From Taylorella equigenitalis ATCC 35865 (GTDB lineage Bacteria; Pseudomonadota; Gammaproteobacteria; Burkholderiales; Burkholderiaceae_B), in NCBI RefSeq assembly GCF_000276685.1, contig NC_018108.1, positions 248,001 to 312,000 on the forward strand: a stretch of DNA of 64,000 bases. The letters are read 5' to 3'. This document shows, piece by piece, positions 1-8,966 of this stretch. Every line of letters begins with the position of its first letter. Position 1 is the first letter of the stretch. The position numbers and the translations under genes were made by a program. The notes beneath the pieces were generated by a model. It saw only the letters and a list, made by a program, of their open reading frames with translations. It made no database searches and was not told where the DNA came from.

Positions 1-29
1 CCAAAAAATTCTGGTCAACCTTCAGCTAG
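1..29 (+). CDS. possible 3' end of an upstream gene (partial)
   Basis: An open frame entering from the left edge ends at TAG 27-29, directly before the ATG at 30. Only about nine codons are visible (ending FWSTFS), too few to identify a family. The close junction would fit translational coupling with the following disulfide isomerase gene. It could equally be non-coding. Confidence 0.25.
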
Positions 30-896
30 ATGAATAATGAGGTGAAAGTGAAATTTGAATTAAATAAATTATGTGGTGGTCTCGTGTTGGCATTTACTGC
101 TGTGACTGCTTGTGTCGTGTCATCTGTGGTTGTGTCGGCAGATGTGGTGGCTCAGACTGCCAGTTCCGTTTCTCAAACTACAGAAAAGACTAAAGTTCCT
201 ACAACTGTTGAATCTAAATCTGCAGGGATGAAGGCGGGGGCATTGCCACAAGATAAAGTGGACAATATTAAATCCAATATCGAGAAGACTTTTCAAGTTA
301 AGGTTTTAAGCGTAAATCCGACTCCTTTTGCGGATTTGTACGAAGTATTGACGGATGAGACGATAATCTATACAAATGCGGATCATAATTATATTTTGGC
401 AGGGCATCTTATCGACGCTAAGTCGACAGTTGATCTGACGGACAAGCGTGTTAAAGAGCAGTCAGCTAAGGCATTTGCAAGCCTGCCAGTGGAGGGGGCT
501 GTTAAGCGCGTGAAAGGAAAAGGTACGCGTAAACTTGTGACTTTTGAGGACCCGAATTGCCCATATTGCAAGGCTTTATATAAGGAGCTTGAGCAGATGG
601 ATGATGTCACTATTTATACTTTCTTAGTGCCCTTATTAGCAAAGGATTCTGTGACTAAGGTGCGGGACATTATGTGTTCATCGAACCCAACTCTTTCATG
701 GCACGAGTGGGTTACAGACGGCAAGAAGCCACAATCTCAGGCTAATAAAAGTTGTTCTGAGCCAAACCCTAAAACATTTCAGCTTGCTAGAAGCGTTAAT
801 GTGCAGGGGGTGCCAGTGATTTTATTTCCTAATGGAGAACGAAGAAACGGTTTTGTTCGTTTAGCGGATATTGAAAAAATTATTTCTTCTAAGTAA
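30..896 (+). CDS. dsbC: thiol:disulfide interchange protein, DsbC family
   Basis: Predicted periplasmic disulfide isomerase of 288 aa. A hydrophobic N-terminal segment (about residues 14-37) looks like an export signal. A DsbC-type dimerisation region follows (about 75-150), then a thioredoxin fold with the active-site motif CPYC in the context EDPNCPYCK. Two further cysteines (in IMCSS and KSCSE) are placed like the structural disulfide of E. coli DsbC, and the cis-proline loop reads GVPVILF. The ATG at 30 follows a stop codon. A GTG at 48, preceded by GAGG at 39-42, is an alternative start and would shorten the region before the signal by six residues. A strong hairpin lies just after the stop. 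The DsbC/DsbG fold is clear; the exact subfamily is less so. Confidence 0.85.
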   Translation: MNNEVKVKFELNKLCGGLVLAFTAVTACVVSSVVVSADVVAQTASSVSQTTEKTKVPTTVESKSAGMKAGALPQDKVDNIKSNIEKTFQVKVLSVNPTPFADLYEVLTDETIIYTNADHNYILAGHLIDAKSTVDLTDKRVKEQSAKAFASLPVEGAVKRVKGKGTRKLVTFEDPNCPYCKALYKELEQMDDVTIYTFLVPLLAKDSVTKVRDIMCSSNPTLSWHEWVTDGKKPQSQANKSCSEPNPKTFQLARSVNVQGVPVILFPNGERRNGFVRLADIEKIISSK

Positions 897-900
897 AAAA

Positions 901-926
901 AAGGGAGGTCCAAGCCTCCCTTTTTT
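901..926. terminator. bidirectional rho-independent terminator between convergent genes
   Basis: The stem GGGAGG/CCTCCC has a short loop and is flanked by an A-run on the left and a T-run on the right. It can therefore end both dsbC (plus) and the leftward TlpA-like gene, whose stop codon overlaps its right edge. Confidence 0.85.
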
Positions 927-1425
927 ATGAATTTTTAAGTGTGTCTTCTAAAGTTTTAATGAAGTCTTCGTGATTGTATTTGCCAGCAAAAGACTTAACT
1001 ACCTCACCTTTGCGATCAAGCAAAAACATGACAGGCGTAAATCTCACACCACCATATGATTTGGCTAATGAGCCATCCTGATCATATGCAACTTTAAATG
1101 GAAGCTTTCTGTCAGATGCAAAATTTTTAATGGCATCCAAATTATCATATTTCATAGCAACTGCAACGACCTCAAATCCTTGTGGAGAGTACTTTTCATA
1201 ATACTTAATATCATCAGGCATTTGAGCAACGCAAGTTGTGCAGGTAGTAGCCCAAAACTTTATAAGGGAAACTTTACCTTTTAAGTCGGAATGAGTAATT
1301 TTCTCTCCCGAAATAAGCGAATAATCCATATTTGCTTGTTCGCTAGTATCACCGCGGAAAACAAAATAAACCCCCGCAACTAGCATCAACACTAAGGTAA
1401 CAGCAGGAAGTAAATACTTATTCAT
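925..1425 (-). CDS. TlpA/ResA-like membrane-anchored thioredoxin
   Basis: A 166 aa protein with one N-terminal membrane segment (about residues 5-23) that anchors a periplasmic thioredoxin-like domain. The redox motif is CTTC in the context KFWATTCTTCVAQMP, and the cis-proline loop reads GVRFTPVMFLLD. TlpA/ResA proteins pass reducing power to periplasmic thiols, for example in cytochrome c maturation; the partner here cannot be told. It lies 10 nt downstream of the dolP-like gene on the same strand and shares a terminator with the convergent dsbC. Confidence 0.85.
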   Translation of the reverse strand: MNKYLLPAVTLVLMLVAGVYFVFRGDTSEQANMDYSLISGEKITHSDLKGKVSLIKFWATTCTTCVAQMPDDIKYYEKYSPQGFEVVAVAMKYDNLDAIKNFASDRKLPFKVAYDQDGSLAKSYGGVRFTPVMFLLDRKGEVVKSFAGKYNHEDFIKTLEDTLKNS

Positions 1426-1435
1426 ACAAACCCCC

Positions 1436-2158
1436 TCAATTCACAGGAAATGTTTGAACACCATTTGATGGTGGTTTAGAAGGTGCAGGTTGAGCTACAC
1501 CAGTAGCAGGAGATTGAATCATAGGACCACTGTAAGAACTATTTTGTATATGGTTGTAAGCAGGCGATGTAGTTTTATTAGTCGGATCGATGATATCAAA
1601 TACCTTAACTACACGCTTAACCCCTCTAATCCTAGAAGCTGCATTTGCTGCTTTATCGGCTTCTTCTGGAGTTACTTCACCCATCAAATATACAACGCCT
1701 TGAGATGTCGTGATGGCAATAGGTCTAGATGGTACATTTTCCGATAATGTCAGCTCACTACGTACTTTAGAAGTGATCCATGAATCGTTAGTCCTAGATT
1801 TAAATGATGACTTAGGACCGACCACAAGTTCATTTACTATATATTTAACATCTTTGGATAACTTAGCCGCCTCAGTTACACGAGCTTTTTCTTCGGCAGT
1901 TGCAACCTCACCCGTAATAAGTGCCCTTTGGTTAAAAGCACTAACGTTAATTCTTGAGGTGTCAGGATTTACTACTTTTTTAGCTTCATTTCCTACTGTA
2001 ATATCAATAGTCTTATCCGTCAATTGCATGCCAGTAGTACGTCTATCTGTGGCAACGACAGCCGTAACAACAGCGGCTGTACCAACTACGATAGGCACAC
2101 AAGCAGAAAATGTGCTTGCGGCTAAAGCCGAAAGTAGTGCTGTTTTATAAAATTTCAT
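1436..2158 (-). CDS. dolP: BON-domain outer-membrane lipoprotein, DolP (YraP) type
   Basis: A 240 aa lipoprotein. The signal peptide ends in a lipobox with the lipidated cysteine at about residue 20 (STFSAC). Two BON domains follow (about residues 70-118 and 130-190), each with the conserved Gly in a strand-turn (ITGEV and LMGEV). The C-terminal 45 residues are Pro/Ser/Gln-rich and look disordered. DolP maintains outer-membrane integrity at division sites in enterobacteria. The order yraN - SIS protein - dolP matches the conserved yraN-diaA-yraP block, which supports the call. The gap to the upstream gmhA-like gene is 2 nt. Confidence 0.85.
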   Translation of the reverse strand: MKFYKTALLSALAASTFSACVPIVVGTAAVVTAVVATDRRTTGMQLTDKTIDITVGNEAKKVVNPDTSRINVSAFNQRALITGEVATAEEKARVTEAAKLSKDVKYIVNELVVGPKSSFKSRTNDSWITSKVRSELTLSENVPSRPIAITTSQGVVYLMGEVTPEEADKAANAASRIRGVKRVVKVFDIIDPTNKTTSPAYNHIQNSSYSGPMIQSPATGVAQPAPSKPPSNGVQTFPVN

Positions 2159-2160
2159 AA

Positions 2161-2748
2161 TCAGTCTCCCATATAAAGAGCATCAAAACCGTCACATAAA
2201 ATATGAAGAAGTAGAATATGTACCTCTTGAATCCTCATGGTACGAGAACTTGGTACACAAAGTTCAACATCATCATTAGTAAGAATTTTTCTGATTTCCC
2301 CACCATCACGACCAGTTAAAGCAATAACAGGCATCTGCTTTTCGTGTGCAGCTCGGATAGCCTCCACAACATTAGGAGAATTTCCGCTTGTGCTTATGCC
2401 GACTAATACATCAGACTGAACTCCAAGGGCTGAAACCTGTCTGGCAAATACGTCCTCATATCCATAATCATTGGATACTGCAGTTAATATAGATGTGTCG
2501 GAAGTTAGGGAAAATGCTGGAAATCCAATTCTCTCACGCTCGAATCGTCCCACCAATTCAGCTACAAAATGCTGTGCATCGGCTGCAGATCCACCATTTC
2601 CGCATGCGAGAACTTTATGGCCCGATAAGATGCATGAGCTCATAATATTTATAGCTTTTTCAAGTGGCACACTTAAAGTTTGTAGACTGTCAATATGAGC
2701 CTTAAAACTCTCATCAAAGTGTGATTTTATGCGTGTTTGGAAATCCAT
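2161..2748 (-). CDS. gmhA: SIS-domain phosphoheptose isomerase (GmhA/DiaA family)
   Basis: A 195 aa single SIS-domain protein with the sugar-phosphate motif GNGGSAADAQHF. The position equivalent to the catalytic Glu of GmhA is present (VAELVGRF), whereas to my recollection E. coli DiaA has lost it; the C-terminal IQEVH motif is also present. This favours sedoheptulose-7-phosphate isomerase, the first step to ADP-heptose for LPS core, over the replication factor DiaA, although the gene sits in the diaA position between yraN and dolP. The heptose adenylyltransferase gene at 17.8 kb supports an active heptose pathway. Confidence 0.8.
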   Translation of the reverse strand: MDFQTRIKSHFDESFKAHIDSLQTLSVPLEKAINIMSSCILSGHKVLACGNGGSAADAQHFVAELVGRFERERIGFPAFSLTSDTSILTAVSNDYGYEDVFARQVSALGVQSDVLVGISTSGNSPNVVEAIRAAHEKQMPVIALTGRDGGEIRKILTNDDVELCVPSSRTMRIQEVHILLLHILCDGFDALYMGD

Positions 2749-2802
2749 AGTGATTTATTTTGCCAAATTTTCCTCTTAATCTGAAATTATAGTTTATTAA
2801 AT

Positions 2803-3210
2803 TTATTGCAATATGTTTTTAATCCAATCTATATTTTCTGTCCCTTCAACCCCATCAAAATACACTACATCAAAGCGGATCTGATAGTTTTTGACCTGAG
2901 GATATTTACTTTTTATTATTGGCAATAAATGCATTGCCGTCATCTTAAACCGTTTAATTTTTCTAAAGTTTATGGACTCGAGACCATTGCCAAAATCAGC
3001 TTTTTTGCGATATCGCACTTCAATAAAAACAAGTTCGTGTCCGTCAACCATAATCAGGTCTATTTCTCCGACTTTGCATCTTAGATTTTGATTTAGTAAC
3101 TCTAACCCCTGTGATTCTAGGTGTAATCGAGCTTTTGTTTCGTAGATTTGCCCAATTTTTTGTGTTGGAGAATTGAGTTGAAGTTTTGTTATTGTTTGTG
3201 TGTTGTTCAT
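2803..3210 (-). CDS. yraN: YraN family endonuclease-like protein (UPF0102)
   Basis: A 135 aa protein with the UPF0102 signature of a Holliday-junction-resolvase-like nuclease fold: GEIDLIMVDGHELVFIEVRYR gives the conserved E-D-x(n)-E-V-R/K arrangement. Family function is not settled. The first 20 residues are extra compared with the core fold. It diverges from rsmI with 47 nt between the chosen starts, as yraN and rsmI (yraL) do in many proteobacteria. An inverted pair GGCAAT/ATTGCC occurs inside the gene at 2921-2938. Confidence 0.85.
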   Translation of the reverse strand: MNNTQTITKLQLNSPTQKIGQIYETKARLHLESQGLELLNQNLRCKVGEIDLIMVDGHELVFIEVRYRKKADFGNGLESINFRKIKRFKMTAMHLLPIIKSKYPQVKNYQIRFDVVYFDGVEGTENIDWIKNILQ

Positions 3211-3257
3211 TACGTGCGAAAATAAAAGAAAATTATATTTTGCCCTTTCAAAACATC

Positions 3258-4190
3258 ATGTCAAAGCCAGTAGGACAATTTTGTCCACCACAAATGCTAG
3301 ATAATTTAAACCATCAGACTTGGCCACAACCCGCACTATACGTGGTTTCTACGCCTATAGGAAATTTAGCAGATATAAGTTATAGAGCTGTGTTCGCATT
3401 GCAACTATGTGATGTGATTGCCTGTGAGGATACGAGGACAGCTAAACTGCTTCTTAACCAATTACAAATCGAATATAAGCAATTAGTGGCTTTGCATAAA
3501 TTTAATGAGTCTGAATCCGTAGGGCATATAGCTAATTTATTAGATGAAGAAAAAAGAGTGGCTTTGATATCGGATGCAGGATCGCCAGCTATTTCCGATC
3601 CTGGAAGTGTGCTAGTGGAACAGTTGATAGGCAGAGGGTATCGGGTGATTCCAGTGCCTGGGGCCTCTGCTGTTATTGCGGCAGTGATGGCCTCTGGTGT
3701 AAGACCAAGATTAGGGGAACTGAACGGGTTTGTGTTTCTTGGCTTTCTTCCGCCTAAAAGTGGGGAGAGGAGGGCGTTTATTGTGGGTGAGCTAGAGCAT
3801 TGCCAAAGACCTGCAGTTTTATTTGAAGCTCCGCATAGGATTGTGGATGCAATAGCGGATTTAAGGGCTGTTTTAGGAGATATCCGAACTGTCACTATCT
3901 GCAGGGAGTTGACTAAAAAATTTGAGTCGATTTATACAGGAAGTTTAGAGGAAGTTTCTGATTGGATTAATGGCGATTCGAATAATCAAAAGGGTGAATT
4001 TGTTTTAATCGTGCATCCCTCCGAAGTTGTAGAAGGTGATGAAGTGGATACGCAAAAGCTTTTAAGTTTGCTACTTAAAAAAGGCGTGTCTCTTAAGGAT
4101 TCAGTTTCGATTGTGCAGGAGTATGCATTGAAATCTAAAAAAGAAATCTACGATCTGGCTTTAAAAATAAAAGAAGATTTGTCAAATTAG
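3258..4190 (+). CDS. rsmI: 16S rRNA (cytidine-1402-2'-O)-methyltransferase RsmI
   Basis: SAM-dependent methylase that modifies the ribosomal decoding centre. The tetrapyrrole-methylase-type fold is seen in [39 protein letters not shown] and PGASAVIAA. The ATG at 3258 (MSKPVG) is chosen because the preceding in-frame residues are not family-like and would overlap the yraN start; this gives 310 aa, slightly longer than usual because of about 25 extra N-terminal residues. The last codons overlap the convergent RlpA-like gene by 4 bp. Confidence 0.9.
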   Translation: MSKPVGQFCPPQMLDNLNHQTWPQPALYVVSTPIGNLADISYRAVFALQLCDVIACEDTRTAKLLLNQLQIEYKQLVALHKFNESESVGHIANLLDEEKRVALISDAGSPAISDPGSVLVEQLIGRGYRVIPVPGASAVIAAVMASGVRPRLGELNGFVFLGFLPPKSGERRAFIVGELEHCQRPAVLFEAPHRIVDAIADLRAVLGDIRTVTICRELTKKFESIYTGSLEEVSDWINGDSNNQKGEFVLIVHPSEVVEGDEVDTQKLLSLLLKKGVSLKDSVSIVQEYALKSKKEIYDLALKIKEDLSN

Positions 4191-4660
4191 AAATCAGATT
4201 TAAAACCAACTAGTTCAATCTTAACTTTGTCCGTACCCTTTTTATGAATGCCTAGCTGCTTAGCGGCTTCATAAGATAAGTCTATTATGCGATTGTTATG
4301 AAATGGTCCGCGATCGTTAATATACACGATCACGCTTTTGCCTGTAGTTTCACTAGTAACTTTAACGATACTGTTAAAAGGTAGTTCTTTGTGAGCTGCA
4401 GTTAGGGCATTTTGGTTGTACTTCTGACCGTTTGCTGTAAGGCGTCCATGAAAGCCAGGGCCGTACCATGAGGCAGTACCAGTTTGAGAGAATTCTTTTA
4501 TTTTTGTGTATGGACGATAAACTTTACCTGCAACCTTGTAAGCTTTTCCTTTTTGAGCTTGTGAGTCATGATAGAAATGAGGAGTCTCTGCATGAACAGA
4601 TGCACCTACAGTTAAACATAGCCCGATAACAAGTTTTGGAAAATGAGCAATAAAGTTCAT
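4187..4660 (-). CDS. RlpA-like DPBB-domain protein with altered active-site residues
   Basis: A 157 aa exported protein: signal peptide to about residue 24 (ASVHA), then a single double-psi beta-barrel of the RlpA family ([38 protein letters not shown]). RlpA acts on denuded septal peptidoglycan. The acidic residues reported as required in Pseudomonas RlpA (E120, D123, with H131) correspond by spacing to Q79, N82 and H90 here, so only the His is kept. There is no lipobox and no SPOR domain. It lies 15 nt after rapZ on the same strand and may be co-transcribed. It could be a structural or inactive homologue. Confidence 0.8.
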   Translation of the reverse strand: MNFIAHFPKLVIGLCLTVGASVHAETPHFYHDSQAQKGKAYKVAGKVYRPYTKIKEFSQTGTASWYGPGFHGRLTANGQKYNQNALTAAHKELPFNSIVKVTSETTGKSVIVYINDRGPFHNNRIIDLSYEAAKQLGIHKKGTDKVKIELVGFKSDF

Positions 4661-4675
4661 AAATATCCGTAAAAA

Positions 4676-5551
4676 TCAGAGTCTAGCAAAATGAGCCAAG
4701 GCCCTATGTCTCACACGAAGTGGCTTGTGATGACTAAATTTCTCAGCAAGTTTTTCAGCTATATACACAGATCTATGCTGACCACCCGTGCACCCTATGG
4801 CAATAGTTAAGTAGCTACGAGTATCTTGCATATAACTAGGTAGCCACTTACTAACAAATCTTTCTATATCAGATATCATCTCTAAAACTTCAGATTTGCT
4901 ATTAAGCCATTCCGCAACTTCGATATCTAAACCAGTTAATTTCTTTAGTTGAGCATCGTAGTAGGGATTAGGTAGACATCTTACATCAAAAACTAGGTCT
5001 GCACTACTTGGGACTCCGTATTTGTAACCAAAGGATTCAAATGTAATTAGGGTTTCACCCTGTCTCGTATCTATTGATTCCCTAATCCAAATGCGCAATT
5101 CACTAGGTTTTAATAATGAAGTATCAATGACTTGCTCGGTCTCTTTAATGGAACTTAATAAGTTCCTTTCATAGGCAATGCACTCCTCCAAAGAGGGTGT
5201 ATGGTTTGTCTCATTTTTGATACGTGAAGTGAGTGGGTGGACTCTTCTAGTTTCAGAAAATCTATGCATTAATACATCATCTGCGGCGTCCAAATATATG
5301 ACCTTGATGTGATAGCCATTTTCACGAAGATTATTAATTGTGGCTGGTAAGTGATGTATGTCATTGTGACTGCGAGCATCCACTGCGGCTGCTAAGAAAT
5401 CTTCACCTTTATAGCTTGAATCATCTATAAAGCTTTTAACTAAGGAAACAGGTAGATTATCAACGCAGTAATATCCTGCGTCCTCTAGCTGCTTGATAGC
5501 AACTGATTTACCTGACCCAGAGATTCCAGTAACTATCACTACAGATTTCAT
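4676..5551 (-). CDS. rapZ: RNase adapter protein RapZ (nucleotide-binding)
   Basis: A 291 aa protein with an N-terminal Walker A motif (GISGSGKS, residues 9-16) and the C-terminal RapZ domain (IAIGCTGGQHRSVYIAE). In E. coli RapZ delivers the sRNA GlmZ to RNase E and senses glucosamine-6-phosphate; whether a GlmZ-type sRNA exists here is unknown. It is the last gene of the kdsD...hprK operon before the RlpA-like gene, and starts 9 nt after the hprK stop. Confidence 0.93.
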   Translation of the reverse strand: MKSVVIVTGISGSGKSVAIKQLEDAGYYCVDNLPVSLVKSFIDDSSYKGEDFLAAAVDARSHNDIHHLPATINNLRENGYHIKVIYLDAADDVLMHRFSETRRVHPLTSRIKNETNHTPSLEECIAYERNLLSSIKETEQVIDTSLLKPSELRIWIRESIDTRQGETLITFESFGYKYGVPSSADLVFDVRCLPNPYYDAQLKKLTGLDIEVAEWLNSKSEVLEMISDIERFVSKWLPSYMQDTRSYLTIAIGCTGGQHRSVYIAEKLAEKFSHHKPLRVRHRALAHFARL

Positions 5552-5560
5552 CGAGGGCCC

Positions 5561-6496
5561 CTATATCTTGGAATTCTTAAGAATAGCTTCTGATTGTTTC
5601 TTCATAAAGTCACTAAGCGTATCTATGCCTCTTATTTTAAGAACCATATTTCTTACAGCAGCCTCTACAAGAACAGCGAGATTTCGACCAGCAGCTACCT
5701 GCAATGTGACTTTTTTTATGGGCATACCTAAAATTTCTTCTGATTGATCCTGCATCGGCAATCTTTCGAAAAATTCTGTATTTGCTCTCACAAGATTAAC
5801 GATTAGTTTTAGGCTCATCTTACGCCTAACGGCAGTTTCTCCGAAAATAGTCCTAATATCCAAAAGTCCTAGCCCGCGAACCTCAAGAAGGTTTCTTAGT
5901 AGCTCGGGGCAACGACCTTCGATGTAATTCGGATACGTGCGAGCAAATTCAACTGCATCATCGGCTACAAGCCCATGACCACGTGAAATTAATTCTAAAG
6001 CTAGTTCACTTTTGCCTAATCCCGATTCACCTGTTATTAGAACGCCAACACCTAATACATCCAGGAAAACACCATGAACAGTTGTTTTGGGTGCAAACCT
6101 TCTAGTTAGATAAACTCGAAGCACGTCAATAATACGTGACGCATCTACAGGGGAAGTTAGAAGAGGGACCTTATTGATTTCGCAAAATTCAATAATAGAC
6201 CGTGGAGGAGGAATGTCCTCTGCGATTATGATTGCTGGGACTTGACCTTCTTTTAGGGTTGTGAGGTAATGCTCTGTTTGTTGATTATCTAATTTAAGAA
6301 AAAAATCAATCTCAACGACACCAAAAACTTGAACCCTTTGAGGGTGCATGATATTTAAGTGTCCAATTAAATCAGCAGCTGTAGTATTGGATTCTTCAGA
6401 AGAAGACAACATGCGACCGCCATATAAGTCGCTTAGATACCAATTAAACTTTAAAGTATCACTATTGTCATCTACTAAAACTTTAATACTAAGCAT
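5561..6496 (-). CDS. hprK: HPr kinase/phosphorylase
   Basis: A 311 aa bifunctional Ser-kinase/phosphorylase acting on HPr-type phosphocarriers. The N-terminal domain spans about residues 1-130. The catalytic domain has Walker A GESGLGKS (about 155), the acidic motif LVADDAVEF, and the HprK signature EVRGLGLLDIRTIFG. In betaproteobacteria HprK sits with ptsN in an incomplete PTS that acts in regulation rather than sugar uptake. The start overlaps the ptsN end by 8 bp, indicating translational coupling. Confidence 0.93.
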   Translation of the reverse strand: MLSIKVLVDDNSDTLKFNWYLSDLYGGRMLSSSEESNTTAADLIGHLNIMHPQRVQVFGVVEIDFFLKLDNQQTEHYLTTLKEGQVPAIIIAEDIPPPRSIIEFCEINKVPLLTSPVDASRIIDVLRVYLTRRFAPKTTVHGVFLDVLGVGVLITGESGLGKSELALELISRGHGLVADDAVEFARTYPNYIEGRCPELLRNLLEVRGLGLLDIRTIFGETAVRRKMSLKLIVNLVRANTEFFERLPMQDQSEEILGMPIKKVTLQVAAGRNLAVLVEAAVRNMVLKIRGIDTLSDFMKKQSEAILKNSKI

Positions 6497-6950
6497 CGCT
6501 CTCGTCTTGGGTTAGTATGTTGTAGATCTCTTCTGGAGATTCTACGGAAAATAAATTTTTTCTAGTCTCTTCGTTAGATAGTTTTTTTGCAATGGTGGCT
6601 AGTAAATCTAGATGCTCTTGGGTGGCAGACTCTGGTACTAGAAGACAGACTAGCAACCGCACATTTTCGCTATCAGGTGCATCAAAGGCAATCGGCGTTT
6701 CTAGTCGAAGAACTGCTATATGAGTCTCTTCTAGTTTAGGGATGCGTCCATGCGGGATGGCTACACCATGGCCTAAAGCCGTTGATCCAAGGCGCTCTCT
6801 AGCAAATAGGCTATCGAAAACTGTCGCCCTGGCAATGCCATATTGATCTTCAAAAATTTGAGCAACTTGTTCGAAGGCTCTTTTTTTGCTAGATGCTTGA
6901 ACATTAAGAAGAATATTTTCAACGGACAAGTTAGCTTTAATCTGGTTCAT
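6489..6950 (-). CDS. ptsN: PTS IIA-like nitrogen-regulatory protein PtsN (EIIA-Ntr)
   Basis: A 153 aa EIIA domain with the phosphorylatable His in GHGVAIPHGRIP. The ATG at 6950 is chosen because the longer frame (ATG 6980) would overlap the lptB end and adds a non-family peptide. It begins 10 nt after the lptB stop. In many proteobacteria rpoN and hpf lie between lptB and ptsN; neither is present here. Confidence 0.92.
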   Translation of the reverse strand: MNQIKANLSVENILLNVQASSKKRAFEQVAQIFEDQYGIARATVFDSLFARERLGSTALGHGVAIPHGRIPKLEETHIAVLRLETPIAFDAPDSENVRLLVCLLVPESATQEHLDLLATIAKKLSNEETRKNLFSVESPEEIYNILTQDESDA

Positions 6951-6960
6951 AATAGTTACT

Positions 6961-7719
6961 CTACATGCGGAAATTTTCACCTAGATACACTTTGCGTACA
7001 TCTGGGTCTTGAATTATCTCTTCAGGTGTGCCACTTGTAAGCACAGTTCCGTCTGAGATTATATAAGCTCTATCGCAAATTCCTAAAGTTTCTCTAACAT
7101 TGTGGTCGGTTATCAAAACCCCTATGTTTCTTTCTTTTAGGAAATTTACAATTCTCTGAATTTCTATAACAGCAATAGGATCCACCCCTGCAAATGGCTC
7201 ATCCAATAAGATAAATCTAGGTTTTGTAGCTAGTGCACGTGCAATTTCAACTCTTCGTCTTTCACCTCCAGACAATGAAATTGCGGGACTTGTGCGGATA
7301 TGTTGAATTTGTAGCTCATCGAGTAAATTATTAAGTTCCTCTTTAAGGTTTAATTTTCTACCTATTGCCTTATTGAAATACTGTTGGATCTCTAAAACTG
7401 CAAGTATATTTTGTTCTACTGTAAGCTTGCGAAAAATAGATGCCTCTTGTGGTAAATATGAAAGTCCAATCTTTGCCCTTTTGTGAATTGGCAATGTAGT
7501 AATATCCCTATCATCTATTTGAATAGCACCATAATCGGCAGGCACTAATCCCACGATAATATAAAAGCTTGTAGTTTTTCCTGCACCGTTAGGACCTAGC
7601 AAGCCAACTATTTCACCGCTATTAACTTCAAGGCTAACATTTTTTACAACGGATCTTTTGCCATAGTCTTTTCGTAGTCCAATGGCTTTAAGAGTACCAT
7701 CAGAGTTAATTGGAATCAT
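6961..7719 (-). CDS. lptB: LPS export ABC transporter ATP-binding protein LptB
   Basis: A 252 aa ATPase that powers LPS extraction from the inner membrane with LptF/LptG/LptC. It has Walker [11 protein letters not shown]-loop [14 protein letters not shown], signature [10 protein letters not shown], Walker [14 protein letters not shown] and switch His in ITDHNVRET. It overlaps the lptA end by 14 bp. LptF and LptG are not in the window. Confidence 0.95.
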   Translation of the reverse strand: MIPINSDGTLKAIGLRKDYGKRSVVKNVSLEVNSGEIVGLLGPNGAGKTTSFYIIVGLVPADYGAIQIDDRDITTLPIHKRAKIGLSYLPQEASIFRKLTVEQNILAVLEIQQYFNKAIGRKLNLKEELNNLLDELQIQHIRTSPAISLSGGERRRVEIARALATKPRFILLDEPFAGVDPIAVIEIQRIVNFLKERNIGVLITDHNVRETLGICDRAYIISDGTVLTSGTPEEIIQDPDVRKVYLGENFRM

Positions 7720-8335
7720 CTTTTATGTTTAGAGTAGAGGGCATGGGCTTGCTATTATACTTTTTTCTACATTCCTCCACGGCTTTATCTTCTTTTGAGC
7801 GAGGTTGAAGTACGGAACGTACACGATCTGTTTTAGAGCGATTGGCTCTGTAAGTGCTCTTAGCATTATCGAATATAATTTCCTCGCCTCTAATACTATC
7901 GACGACCGTACCGCATATGCTTCTAGTAATGACGGCATCGCCTCTTAAGAAAACTCTCTCGGTTTTGCCATCATAAATTGCGGTTTTGCTAGTGCCCTTA
8001 AGCAATTCGTATAAATCAAGTCGCTCATTATAAAGCTCAACCTTTTTATCTCCATTTACTATAGCTGTACCAGTTTGTGTGCCATCAGGTTTTTCAGAGA
8101 CACGTAGTTCGTCAGCCAATAATTTCATGGAACCTCTTTGAAGAATTACATTACCCGAAAAAACAGTCGCCTTCGTATTATTGTTGTACTGTAATGAGTC
8201 TGAAAGAATTGTAGTCTTAGGTTCTTCTTCGTTTTTGTTCTGTTGGGATTTCATTAAATCACCAAGGCTTTGACCTTTGGCAATGCCAGCAAAGAGCAAG
8301 GTTGCAAAAACAAATTTATTAAATCTTAGTTTCAT
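7706..8335 (-). CDS. lptA: LPS transport periplasmic protein LptA
   Basis: A 209 aa protein with a cleavable signal peptide (about residues 1-21, ending GIAKG) and an OstA/LptA beta-jellyroll ([20 protein letters not shown], followed by further strands). It forms the periplasmic bridge that carries LPS to LptD. The basic C-terminal extension (about 175-209) is variable in the family. It lies between lptC (3 nt gap) and lptB (overlap). Confidence 0.92.
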   Translation of the reverse strand: MKLRFNKFVFATLLFAGIAKGQSLGDLMKSQQNKNEEEPKTTILSDSLQYNNNTKATVFSGNVILQRGSMKLLADELRVSEKPDGTQTGTAIVNGDKKVELYNERLDLYELLKGTSKTAIYDGKTERVFLRGDAVITRSICGTVVDSIRGEEIIFDNAKSTYRANRSKTDRVRSVLQPRSKEDKAVEECRKKYNSKPMPSTLNIKDDSN

Positions 8336-8338
8336 AAA

Positions 8339-8965
8339 TTATCGTAATTCAGTTTTAAATCGTTTTTTATTCTCTGGAAGCCCTTTGTTTAGGTCATCTG
8401 GTGAAATCTCAACACCTGAATTATTCATAACATTAAGTAGTCCAGTATTATTATCAAACTTCATGCCTACACCTTTAAGTATAGACTCGCCGTGGTGCAC
8501 AACCACCTCAGTTTTGGTTTCGATAATACCTGTTTTTGTATGGATTTCTAGTTTATCAGATTCGATTTTAATGTTTGGCTGTTTATCGGTTGCAGGGCGA
8601 TTCACAACAGCATTGCCATCCAAAATAATAAGGTCCCCGTTTTCTAGGACTTGGGCTTTAGTTGCAGTTCCTATCGTTCTGGGGGTATCGATGTTTTGAC
8701 CAATAAGATTAGGATTATCGATAATATAAAAATCACCTTGCGGGAAATGGTCAATTCTAGTACCTTTGAGACGATTAATAGCATTTCCTTTTTCGTCGGA
8801 GGTAATCATTTTAAAATTTCCAGTCCACGCATCTGGCTTATTTTTTTTAACTACGGCAGTATCTACGGTTATGGATTTTTTTGCGTATTCAGAAGCCCAC
8901 CAAGTGGCAATGACCAACAATATCAAAAGTCCGAATGCCAATATGGTTGGGAATTTATCTTTCAT
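8339..8965 (-). CDS. lptC: LPS export protein LptC
   Basis: A 208 aa bitopic membrane protein: one N-terminal transmembrane helix (about residues 7-25) and a periplasmic LptC jellyroll that receives LPS from LptB2FG and hands it to LptA. Sequence identity in this family is low, but size, topology and position between kdsC and lptA are diagnostic. It starts 1 nt after the kdsC stop. A copy of the 9-bp GCATTGCCA word lies inside (8610-8618). Confidence 0.9.
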   Translation of the reverse strand: MKDKFPTILAFGLLILLVIATWWASEYAKKSITVDTAVVKKNKPDAWTGNFKMITSDEKGNAINRLKGTRIDHFPQGDFYIIDNPNLIGQNIDTPRTIGTATKAQVLENGDLIILDGNAVVNRPATDKQPNIKIESDKLEIHTKTGIIETKTEVVVHHGESILKGVGMKFDNNTGLLNVMNNSGVEISPDDLNKGLPENKKRFKTELR

Positions 8966-8966
8966 A

